NCBI GenBank assembly: GCA_927910985.1
Contig: CAKMOP010000130.1
Span: 1-9,384, forward strand
DNA length: 9,384 nucleotides
DNA from: an uncultured Porphyromonas sp.
Lineage (GTDB): Bacteria; Bacteroidota; Bacteroidia; Bacteroidales; Porphyromonadaceae
Direction of reading: 5' to 3'
This document shows positions 1 to 6,204 of the stretch, piece after piece; within the stretch, counting starts at the first letter, position 1; every line of letters begins with the position of its first letter. Made by a program: the position numbers and the translations under genes. The notes below the pieces were generated by a model, which had not been told where the DNA came from, did not search any database, and saw nothing but the letters and a program-made list of their open reading frames with translations.

Positions 1-1044
1 TGATCTTGAGAGCGGATCTGGCTTCTTGGCGTTCTTCGGGATGAAGATATCTTCGTCAAAGCCAAAGCCCGAGGCGAGGATGGTGACGGCGATCTTCTTG
101 CCCAGTCCCTCGACGTGTGCGATCCCGTGGATGGTATTGACCTCGTCAGAGAACTCGCTGGTGAACTCGTGGATCTGGCTGAACTCCTCGACGGTCAGCG
201 GGGCTTCGTCGCCGTCGTAGACGTTGATCAGGAGCTGGCGCGCCTTGCTGATGTTGTTATTGTTGAGCAGGGGCGAATTGAGGGCTTCCTGGATGGCGAG
301 CGTCATACGCTCGGGGCCTTCGGCATAGCCGGTGTTGATGACGGCCACGCCGCCATCGCGCAGGATGGTGTCGACGTCGGCGAAGTCGAGGTTCACTTCT
401 CCGGCGATATTCACCAGGTCGGAGATACCGCGCGCCGCATTACTGAGGGTGTCGTCGGCCTTGGCGAAGGCAGCGGCGACGGTGAAGTCCTTGTAGACCT
501 CGATGAGACGCTGGTTATTGATCACCAGCAGGGCATCGACACACTGGCGCATCTGCTTGACGCCCTCGAGGGCTTGGAGGATCTTGGCCGTGCCCTCGAA
601 GAGGAAGGGGATGGTGACGATGCCGATGGTCAGCAGACCCATATCCATCGCGATCTTGCCGATGATAGGAGCAGCCCCAGTGCCCGTACCGCCACCCATA
701 CCAGCGGTGATGAAGACCATACGCGTATCGCCCGAAGAGAGTGCTGCGCGTATCTCGTCTTGGCTCTCGAGGGCAGCCTCACGGGCGCGCTCGGGCTTAG
801 CCCCTGCTCCGAGACCGCCAGTGACCTGTCGTCCGATGGTGATCTTGTCCTCTACGGGGCTACGGCGCAGTGCCTGCTCATCGGTGTTACACAGCAGGAA
901 GGACACCCCTGGGACAGAGCCACTGGTGTACATCTTCGTGACGGCATTACCGCCACCGCCGCCTACGCCCACGACCTTGATGAGCTGCTTGATTTCACTC
1001 TTGGTGTATTCGAACTCTATACTACCGCGTTCCATTGTATCCAT
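1..1044 (-). CDS. ftsZ: Cell division protein FtsZ, C-terminus cut off by the window edge
   Basis: Tubulin-like GTPase that polymerises in the cytoplasm into the Z-ring and recruits the divisome. The frame is open for 348 codons from the ATG at 1044 to base 1, with no stop inside the window. The nucleotide-binding glycine loop GVGGGGGNAV is at residues 26-35, the GAGAKPE loop at 80-86, and the tubulin signature GMGGGTGTGAAP at 115-126. The catalytic T7 loop NLDFADV, which completes the active site of the next subunit, is at 218-224. The GTPase and C-terminal subdomains therefore look complete. The linker and the conserved tail that binds FtsA lie off the edge. A second ATG at codon 4 is a possible start; I chose the first because it gives the smaller gap (18 bases) after ftsA. 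No Shine-Dalgarno motif is visible. It is the last visible gene of the murC-ftsQ-ftsA-ftsZ run and is probably co-transcribed with it. Confidence 0.97.
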   Translation of the reverse strand, partial: MDTMERGSIEFEYTKSEIKQLIKVVGVGGGGGNAVTKMYTSGSVPGVSFLLCNTDEQALRRSPVEDKITIGRQVTGGLGAGAKPERAREAALESQDEIRAALSSGDTRMVFITAGMGGGTGTGAAPIIGKIAMDMGLLTIGIVTIPFLFEGTAKILQALEGVKQMRQCVDALLVINNQRLIEVYKDFTVAAAFAKADDTLSNAARGISDLVNIAGEVNLDFADVDTILRDGGVAVINTGYAEGPERMTLAIQEALNSPLLNNNNISKARQLLINVYDGDEAPLTVEEFSQIHEFTSEFSDEVNTIHGIAHVEGLGKKIAVTILASGFGFDEDIFIPKNAKKPDPLSRS

Positions 1045-1062
1045 TTCGTCTAAAGGTATGGG

Positions 1063-2529
1063 CTAATAATCGTCACCGCTATCATTGGATCCGAAGAGCG
1101 AATTGATGCCCTTCATTACGCTATCGAAGCTCCACGACCGCTTGTGCTTGGATCGCTCTTCGTGGGTGGGCTCTTCGTACTCTTCTTCATCGAAGTCGTC
1201 CTCATCGGCCTCCTCTATGGGGGCGACCTGCGCCTCTCCGATGGTGGTGTAGGTGTAGGTCTTGGCTTCTTCCTCAGCGAGGGGCTCGCTCACGGAGGTA
1301 GCGGGCTCGACGGGAGCAGGGGTGGGCTCCTCTTGGAGGAGGGAGTCTAAGGGGCGCAGGGTGTAGGTGACGGATGGCTCTGTGGCTTGGTAGGCCAGAG
1401 CGATCTCGGTGATGTAGTGCTCGAGGAGGGCAGTGTTGCTACCTTCCTCGTAGATATCGCGGCGGAGCGAGGCCTTGCGGTACTCGGGAGAGAGCTTGCG
1501 CAGGGTCTCATAGAAGTAGTCGGTCTTGGTGACGCCCCCAGCGAAGACGAAGCCCTTGGGGATGCTCTCGCTACAGCCTGCTTCGTGGATGATGCTCACC
1601 ACATTGCTCAGGATCTCGAGGATACGGGCATTGATGTAGCGGTTGACTTCGATCTGGCTGAAGCGCTTGGTCGAAGAGCCATCGACGGAGGTAGCGACGA
1701 TCTCCTGGGTGCGCGAGACGGAGAGGTTCATCGAGCCGTGCTCTACCTTCATCCGCTCGGCGTCGGCGTCGAGGAGGGGGATGGAGAGCTGGGTGAGGTC
1801 GCGCGTGATGTTGTTGCCGCCCAAGGGGAGGACGAAGAGGGCTAAGGGGAAGCGCTCCTTGTAGATGGTGATGGAGGTTGTCCCCCCACCGATATTGACG
1901 TAGGCACAGCCAAGGGCCATCTCCTCCAGCGTCATCGTGGCAGTAGCTTCGGCGATGGGGGTGGGGAGGATGCCGAGGAGTCGCAGACCGAGTCGATCCT
2001 CGATGGTCTCGCGGACGTTGATGATGATGTTTTGTCGTGCCACCAAGAGGAGGTACTGCGCCTCGAGACGGCGGCAGCGTACGCCGCGGGGATTGGGCTC
2101 GCGCTTGCCATCACAGAGGTAGCGAGGCTCGGTGACCGAGAGGATGGTCATCCCTGGGTAGCTGGCATCGTTGACCTGATCCTTGAGGGTGAGCAGATGC
2201 TCTGGGGTGACGACACTGCCCTCAGGGCCGAGGTCGATGAAGGCGTCGTAGTGCTCGGAGCGCATCGAGCGGCACTCGAGCCCGACGTAGACGCCCGTGA
2301 TGGTAGCCTCTTCGGGGAGGTCTTTGCTCAGGGCATCGACGAGGGAAGAGATGCGCTGTGCTGCTTCCTCGATGTTGTGTATAGAGCCCTGGCGCACGCA
2401 GCCACCCGAGGGGATGCGGTAGGCACTGATGGGTTCGACGCGTCCCTCAGGGGACTTGGTGGCGAGGAGCCCTGCGAGGGAGCTGCTCCCTATATTGATG
2501 ACGGCATATATGTCCCTACGGTCGTTCAT
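1063..2529 (-). CDS. ftsA: Cell division protein FtsA
   Basis: Actin-like ATPase of 488 residues that anchors FtsZ to the inner face of the membrane. Visible parts are the phosphate-1 loop (NIGSSS, residues 12-17), the 1C subdomain in between, the phosphate-2 loop (VNIGGGTTS, 211-219), a PLGGNNITRD segment (235-244) matching the family, and the adenosine-side loop FAGGVTKTDYF (329-339). After the core comes a low-complexity Pro/Glu-rich linker (about 395-455) with a dense acidic patch. The C-terminus has a short amphipathic stretch (SFDSVMKGINSLFG, 467-480) that fits the family's membrane-targeting helix. The acidic Asp of phosphate loop 2 (DIGGGT in E. coli FtsA) is Asn here, and the residue after the threonines is Ser rather than Asp. 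The ATG overlaps the TGA of the frame-corrected ftsQ in ATGA, and the stop lies 18 bases before ftsZ. This supports translational coupling. Confidence 0.96.
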   Translation of the reverse strand: MNDRRDIYAVINIGSSSLAGLLATKSPEGRVEPISAYRIPSGGCVRQGSIHNIEEAAQRISSLVDALSKDLPEEATITGVYVGLECRSMRSEHYDAFIDLGPEGSVVTPEHLLTLKDQVNDASYPGMTILSVTEPRYLCDGKREPNPRGVRCRRLEAQYLLLVARQNIIINVRETIEDRLGLRLLGILPTPIAEATATMTLEEMALGCAYVNIGGGTTSITIYKERFPLALFVLPLGGNNITRDLTQLSIPLLDADAERMKVEHGSMNLSVSRTQEIVATSVDGSSTKRFSQIEVNRYINARILEILSNVVSIIHEAGCSESIPKGFVFAGGVTKTDYFYETLRKLSPEYRKASLRRDIYEEGSNTALLEHYITEIALAYQATEPSVTYTLRPLDSLLQEEPTPAPVEPATSVSEPLAEEEAKTYTYTTIGEAQVAPIEEADEDDFDEEEYEEPTHEERSKHKRSWSFDSVMKGINSLFGSNDSGDDY

Positions 2530-3658
2530 TTCTTCTGTGGCTTGTGAGGTTTGTCCTTCGTGTCGGTGGGCTTATTCTTCTTAGTGGAGGGGGCGGGTCT
2601 GCTTGGCGGTAGCCTTCTTGGGCTCGTCCTTCTTCTTGGTAGCGTGCTCGGTGGTCTTGGGCTTGTCTTTCGGCTTGTCCTTGACCTGTTCCTTTGCCTT
2701 GGGCTTGGAATCTGCCTGCTTCTTTGGCTTCTCCTTGGGGGTATCCTTTGGCTTCTCCTTGGGCTTGTCTTGGGTTACCTCTGGCTTCTTAGGAGCAGGA
2801 GCTGGGGGGGCTGTCACGGGGGCGGGAGCTGGCGTCGCCTCAGGCGTGGTGGGGGTAGGGAGTCACTTCGCCCTCTTCGTCGAAGGTCGCTCCCTCGGGG
2901 GCATAGCGGCTGCGTGCGACGATCTGGTCTCCGTAGTCGAGGTGGACGTAGGTGAAGGCGTTCATCCCGCGCTTGGGGAGGACGCTCTCGGCGAAGATTC
3001 GCCACTTGCGGAGCTTCTCTGCCCAGTTTCCTCCTTGTCCTACGATGACGCGTGTGGTGCCTATGCGTGGGATGAGGACGATGCCTTCGGCGGGATCGAC
3101 GTAGATCTGCCCGAAGTAGTCGGTGAAATAGGGGTCATCTCGGAGTGCTGCCATCAGGTCATAGACGGGACCTGTGGCGATCTTGTTATTGACGGCACCG
3201 CTGACGATGGGGAGGTAAGCTGCGAAGGTGGGGTTGACCGGGATGGTGCTCTTCCCCTGCGTGACGTAGTAGCTCTTACCCGACTCCTCCTGGACAATGT
3301 AGAGGGGGAGACGCTCGATGAGGCGTATCTGTACCGATGAGGAGGAGGGGGCGATGAAGGCTTCGGCGCTCTTGTAGATGGGGATGGAGAGGAGGGTCTT
3401 CTCGATCTGGCGCAGGTCGATGGAGTCGAGTCGCTTACCTCGTAGCTGGATGCCACGGCGCGCCAGTTCGTCCGCGATGCGGTCACCCGTGAGGAAGAGA
3501 GCAGCCCCTCCCGACTCGCTCTTGACCTCGACGGTGACCGCCTGACAGCGGTCGGTAGAGGTGGTGCGCAGGGGCGAGATGAGCAGGTAGGCAATCCCCG
3601 CTATGAGGGCTACCGACAGGATGAGGAGCAGGAGGTTGCGCACGAAGAGTCTATTCAT
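2526..3658 (-). CDS. ftsQ: Cell division protein FtsQ with a Pro/Lys-rich C-terminal tail; two single-base frameshifts
   Basis: Bitopic divisome protein that links the cytoplasmic ring to the periplasmic wall-synthesis complex. Residues 1-6 are cytoplasmic and 7-28 form one membrane helix. A POTRA-like domain spans about 38-110 (GDRIADELARRG is within it), followed by the beta domain to about residue 255. As written, the frame stops at 2840 after 272 residues. One extra base, best placed in the five-G run at 2851-2855, would continue it into a Pro/Ala- then Lys/Pro-rich frame that itself stops at 2581. A second extra base, in the five-G run at 2589-2593, would carry the same composition on to a TGA at 2526-2528 that overlaps the ftsA ATG. 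The repaired protein has 376 residues, with 270-376 as a basic Pro/Lys tail in the periplasm. The start overlaps the murC stop in ATGA. The FtsQ core is secure. The tail as part of FtsQ is my inference, and a genuine 272-residue protein is the alternative. Confidence 0.85.
2722..2763 (-). repeat. Two exact 18-bp direct repeats coding for PKEKPK in the FtsQ tail
   Basis: The sequence CTTTGGCTTCTCCTTGGG occurs at 2722-2739 and again at 2746-2763, a 24-base period that keeps the reading frame. On the minus strand each copy codes for Pro-Lys-Glu-Lys-Pro-Lys. More degenerate relatives lie at about 2664-2690. The pattern suggests the Lys/Pro tail grew by in-frame duplication. Confidence 0.85.
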
Positions 3659-5037
3659 AGTCTGCTACGGAGCTCTTCGGCGACTTGGGGAACTAAGCGG
3701 TCAATATCTCCAGCGCCGACCATCAGGATGACGGGGGGAAGATCAGCACGCTGGCGCAGCTCGGGGAGGAGTCCTTCCTTGGGCAGGACGAGGACCTCAC
3801 GGTGCTGCATCGCATCGGCTATGAGCTGCGAGGTCACCCCTGGGATGGGCAGCTCACGTGCTGGGTAGATATCTAAGAGGATGACTTCGTCGAGCTGGTC
3901 GAGGCTCTGGGCGAACTCCCGATAGAAGTCCTGCGTACGGCTGTAGAGATGGGGCTGGAAGATGCCGAGGATCTTGCGGTCGGGGTAGAGCTGACGTACC
4001 GAGCGGATGCTGGGGTCGAGCTCATTGGGATGGTGCGCATAGTCATCGATGAGGACGCAGCGTGGGTCATCGATGAGGCGGTCAAAGCGGCGGTAGACCC
4101 CACGGAAGGAGGCGACTCCTTGGGCTAATTCGTCGAGGGTCACTCCCGAGAGATAGGCTACGGCCATCGCGGCGACAGCGTTCTCCACATTGATCAGGAG
4201 GGGTACACCGAGCTCGACGTGGAGCGTCCCCGCCTCACGGCCGTCGAGGGCAAGGTAGTGCCAGTCGAAGAAGAGATGCCCCTCACGGATGACGATGCCG
4301 TCGCCACGGAAGTCGGCTTCCTCCTCGCCTGTGGTGTAGGTGAAGAGGCGCGTACCTGGCTGCAGGCGAGGCGTCACGGGGATGCCCTTCTTCATCACCA
4401 GTGCGCCCGAGGGGTTGATGAGCGAGGTGAAGTGCTCGAAGCTCTCGCGGTAGGCCTCGGGCGTGTGGTAGATGTCGAGGTGGTCGGGGTCGGCGGAGGT
4501 GATGACCGCGATGTAGGGGGAGAGATGGTGGAAGGAGCGGTCGAATTCATCGGCTTCGATGACGGCGTAGTCGCTCTTCTCCGAGATCAAGCAATTGGTC
4601 TGGTAGTTATTCGAGATACCGCCGAGGAAGGCGTGGCAGTCGACGTGGCTGGAGCGCAGTAGGTGTGCTAAGAGCGTGGAGGTCGTGGTCTTGCCGTGGG
4701 TACCCGCCACACAGAGTCCTCGTTCACGGCGGGTCAGTTCGCCTAAGAGCTCGGCACGCTTCATCACCTGATTGCCCTGCTGGCGGAAGAATGCTAACTC
4801 TCTGTGGTCGTGCGGTACAGCAGGGGTGAAGACGACGAGCGTATCCATCGTGCGAAACGCTGTGGGGATGAGCTCGGGGTCATCGGTGTAGTGGATATCG
4901 GCACCCTCTTCAGCGAGGGCGTGCGTCAGGGGTGAGGGGGTCAAGTCATAGCCTGCGACCTGGTCTCCCTTGCTCAGGAAGTAGCGTACGAGCGCACTCA
5001 TTCCGATGCCTCCGATACCAATAAAATACAGCTTCAT
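3655..5037 (-). CDS. murC: UDP-N-acetylmuramate--L-alanine ligase MurC
   Basis: Cytoplasmic ATP-dependent ligase that adds the first amino acid, normally L-Ala, to UDP-MurNAc, starting the peptidoglycan stem peptide. The protein has 460 residues, a normal length. The N-terminal Rossmann domain opens with GIGGIGMS (7-14). The ATP P-loop GTHGKTTTS is at 112-120, the acidic EADEFDRSF segment typical of MurC at 161-169, and SADPDHLDIYH at 181-191. The C-terminal domain begins near the FRGVYRRFD segment (311-319) and carries DDYAHHPNEL (331-340), the conserved histidine motif of Mur ligases. All key motifs are present, so it should be active. It is the first gene of the visible division block and overlaps ftsQ by four bases. 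A TAnnTTTG element lies 28 bases upstream of the ATG, so transcription probably starts here rather than in an upstream dcw gene. Confidence 0.97.
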   Translation of the reverse strand: MKLYFIGIGGIGMSALVRYFLSKGDQVAGYDLTPSPLTHALAEEGADIHYTDDPELIPTAFRTMDTLVVFTPAVPHDHRELAFFRQQGNQVMKRAELLGELTRRERGLCVAGTHGKTTTSTLLAHLLRSSHVDCHAFLGGISNNYQTNCLISEKSDYAVIEADEFDRSFHHLSPYIAVITSADPDHLDIYHTPEAYRESFEHFTSLINPSGALVMKKGIPVTPRLQPGTRLFTYTTGEEEADFRGDGIVIREGHLFFDWHYLALDGREAGTLHVELGVPLLINVENAVAAMAVAYLSGVTLDELAQGVASFRGVYRRFDRLIDDPRCVLIDDYAHHPNELDPSIRSVRQLYPDRKILGIFQPHLYSRTQDFYREFAQSLDQLDEVILLDIYPARELPIPGVTSQLIADAMQHREVLVLPKEGLLPELRQRADLPPVILMVGAGDIDRLVPQVAEELRSRL

Positions 5038-5064
5038 ACAGTATCTCTATTTTACCATTTTACG

Positions 5065-5072
5065 CAAAGGTA
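5065..5072 (-). promoter_or_regulatory. Bacteroidota -7 promoter element before murC
   Basis: On the minus strand the bases read TACCTTTG, an exact match to the Bacteroidota -7 consensus TAnnTTTG, in the context TTTGTACCTTTGCG. The expected start of transcription is near 5058, giving a leader of about 20 bases before the murC ATG. I see no good TTG -33 element at the usual spacing of about 19-22 bases, so this rests on the -7 box and its placement. Confidence 0.6.
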
Positions 5073-5164
5073 CAAAGAAAGTAACAGCGAGCGAGAAGGC
5101 AACGATAGAGCTCATCGCTCCCGACTCCTGCCTCCTGCGGTGGGGGCTCGATAGGTCGAACTTT

Positions 5165-5253
5165 TTTCCTCGGGTGGAACGGGCTCTTTCCATCCGCTGG
5201 AACGTTTACTTTCCACCCGTTGGAACGATTATTTCCACGGCTGGTACGTGGCA
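5165..5253. repeat. Four tandem degenerate 22-bp repeats upstream of murC
   Basis: Units start at 5165, 5187, 5210 and 5232, giving lengths of 22, 23 and 22 bases and a last partial unit. Each opens with TTTCC, and the first three carry GGAACG at the same register (the fourth has GGTACG). Units 2 and 3 are closest (TTTCCATCCGCTGGAACG and TTTCCACCCGTTGGAACG). Each of these contains the short inverted repeat TTCCA-n5-TGGAA, so a unit could be a dyad binding site. The block ends about 90 bases upstream of the murC -7 element. Period and dyad are seen directly; any regulatory role is inference. Confidence 0.75.
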
Positions 5254-5282
5254 CGAAGTCCTCGAGAGGCACCTCCTTCGTG
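5252..5282. repeat. 7-bp inverted repeat with nested 4-bp dyad
   Basis: CACGAAG (5252-5258) pairs with CTTCGTG (5276-5282) across a 17-base spacer, and CCTC/GAGG (5260-5263, 5266-5269) forms a smaller dyad inside. There is no T-run on either side, so it is not an obvious terminator. It lies between the tandem repeats and the HAD terminator. It may be chance or a protein site. Confidence 0.35.
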
Positions 5283-5296
5283 GTAGCCTGTGCGTG

Positions 5297-5335
5297 AAAA
5301 AAAACAGCTGCTCCCAAGTGATGCTTGGGAGCAGC
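5297..5335 (-). terminator. Intrinsic terminator of the HAD phosphatase gene
   Basis: On the minus strand a perfect 12-bp stem (5335-5324 with 5318-5307, core GCTGCTCCCAAG) with a 5-base loop is followed two bases later by eight T (the A-run at 5297-5304 on the plus strand). It begins 22 bases after the HAD stop codon. The plus-strand side has no T-run, so it works in one direction. It separates polA-HAD transcription from murC. Confidence 0.93.
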
Positions 5336-5357
5336 CGTTGAGGGAGATAGGCGCGAC

Positions 5358-6164
5358 TTAGACGAAGAGGAGCTGCTCGAGGGCATAGGCGACGCCGTCC
5401 TCGGCATTGGAGCGTGTGACGAAGTTCGCCCGACGCTGGATGTCTTCGGGGGCATTACCCATAGCGACCCCTGTGCCTGCCAGCTCGATCATCTCCAGGT
5501 CGTTGTAGTTGTCCCCGATGGCGATGAGGTCTTGTGGGGTCTTCCCGAGGATTTGGAGGAGGCGAGCGAGGGCGCTGCCCTTATTGACTCCGAGGGGGAC
5601 GAGCTCGAGGAAGAAGTCACTGGAGCGGAAGGCGCCGACACGCGCTCCGAGCTGCTCCTTGACAGCGGCCTCTAAGGGGATGAGCTTGTCGAGGGGACCC
5701 ACGGCGAGGCACTTGGGGAGGGCTTCGGTAGCGGCCTCGATGAAGGAAGGGACGCAGCGGATGGGCATCCCCGTGATGACGACTTCCTTCTCAGCGTAGG
5801 GGTCGTCTTCGCGCTCGGTGAGGATGTGCTCCTCGGTGTAGGTCAGGATATTCAGCCCGTGCTCCTGTACCAGATGGTAGAGCTGTGGGATGAGGTCGCT
5901 GTCGAGGAGCTGGGCGCTGAGGAGCTTCTTCGTGCTGGCCTCAAGGATTTTCCCTCCGTTGAAGGGCATCAGGTAGCCGCCGTAGTCAGCGATCTGTAGT
6001 GCTTCGGAGAGGGCGGCGAGGGCTGGAGTGGGACGACCCGAGGCCAGGATGATACGGGTATCGTAGTCGCGCTGGGCGCGGAGGAGTGCCGAGCGGACTC
6101 CATCGGTTAGGACGTGCTCCTTGGTGATGAGCGTACCGTCAATATCTAATGCTAATAGCTTCAT
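5358..6164 (-). CDS. Cof-type HAD-superfamily sugar-phosphatase-like hydrolase
   Basis: Predicted soluble cytoplasmic phosphatase of 268 residues, the usual size for the Cof/YidA group. Motif I is DIDGTL (residues 7-12, with Asp7 the expected nucleophile and Asp9 the acid/base). Motif II is the Ser in ASGR (41-44), motif III is Lys195 in NKGSAL, and motif IV is GDNYND (217-222), which binds Mg2+. The roughly 110 residues between motifs II and III form the C2-type cap that sets substrate choice. Family members act on sugar phosphates, flavin nucleotide precursors and similar small molecules, so the substrate cannot be named from sequence. The gene follows polA by 40 bases with no clear TAnnTTTG element between them, so it is probably transcribed with polA, and it ends at a strong terminator. 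No functional link to PolA is implied. Confidence 0.93.
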   Translation of the reverse strand: MKLLALDIDGTLITKEHVLTDGVRSALLRAQRDYDTRIILASGRPTPALAALSEALQIADYGGYLMPFNGGKILEASTKKLLSAQLLDSDLIPQLYHLVQEHGLNILTYTEEHILTEREDDPYAEKEVVITGMPIRCVPSFIEAATEALPKCLAVGPLDKLIPLEAAVKEQLGARVGAFRSSDFFLELVPLGVNKGSALARLLQILGKTPQDLIAIGDNYNDLEMIELAGTGVAMGNAPEDIQRRANFVTRSNAEDGVAYALEQLLFV

Positions 6165-6204
6165 AAGTCGTAGAGGGATATATACAATAATAATAAGGGT
6201 GGGG

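Larger units (their letters stand above)
5038..5357. other. Gene-free interval between the HAD gene and murC
   Basis: About 320 bases with no convincing coding frame. From murC outwards it holds the TACCTTTG promoter element, a stretch of roughly 90 bases without a recognised signal, four degenerate 22-bp tandem repeats (5165-5253), a 7-bp inverted repeat (5252-5282) and the intrinsic terminator of the HAD gene (5297-5335). Frames across it on either strand show no family resemblance and run through the terminator or repeats. Confidence 0.75.

Noticed and set aside
115..1053. Plus-strand open frame of 312 codons opposite ftsZ
   Set aside because: It is antisense to the highly conserved FtsZ frame, shows no family motif, and arises from codon bias in GC-rich sequence.
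2581..2817. A separate 78-residue Lys/Pro-rich small protein between ftsQ and ftsA
   Set aside because: It starts only at an internal GTG, its composition continues into a neighbouring frame that reaches the ftsA ATG, and it is better explained as the frameshifted FtsQ tail.
2551..3340. Leu/Gly-rich plus-strand frames that resemble membrane proteins opposite ftsQ
   Set aside because: The apparent hydrophobicity is the complement of Lys/Pro codons of the FtsQ tail; there is no promoter or conserved motif.
5006..5455. Open frames on both strands across the HAD-murC gap
   Set aside because: They cross the intrinsic terminator, the tandem repeats and parts of murC or the HAD gene, with no recognisable domain.
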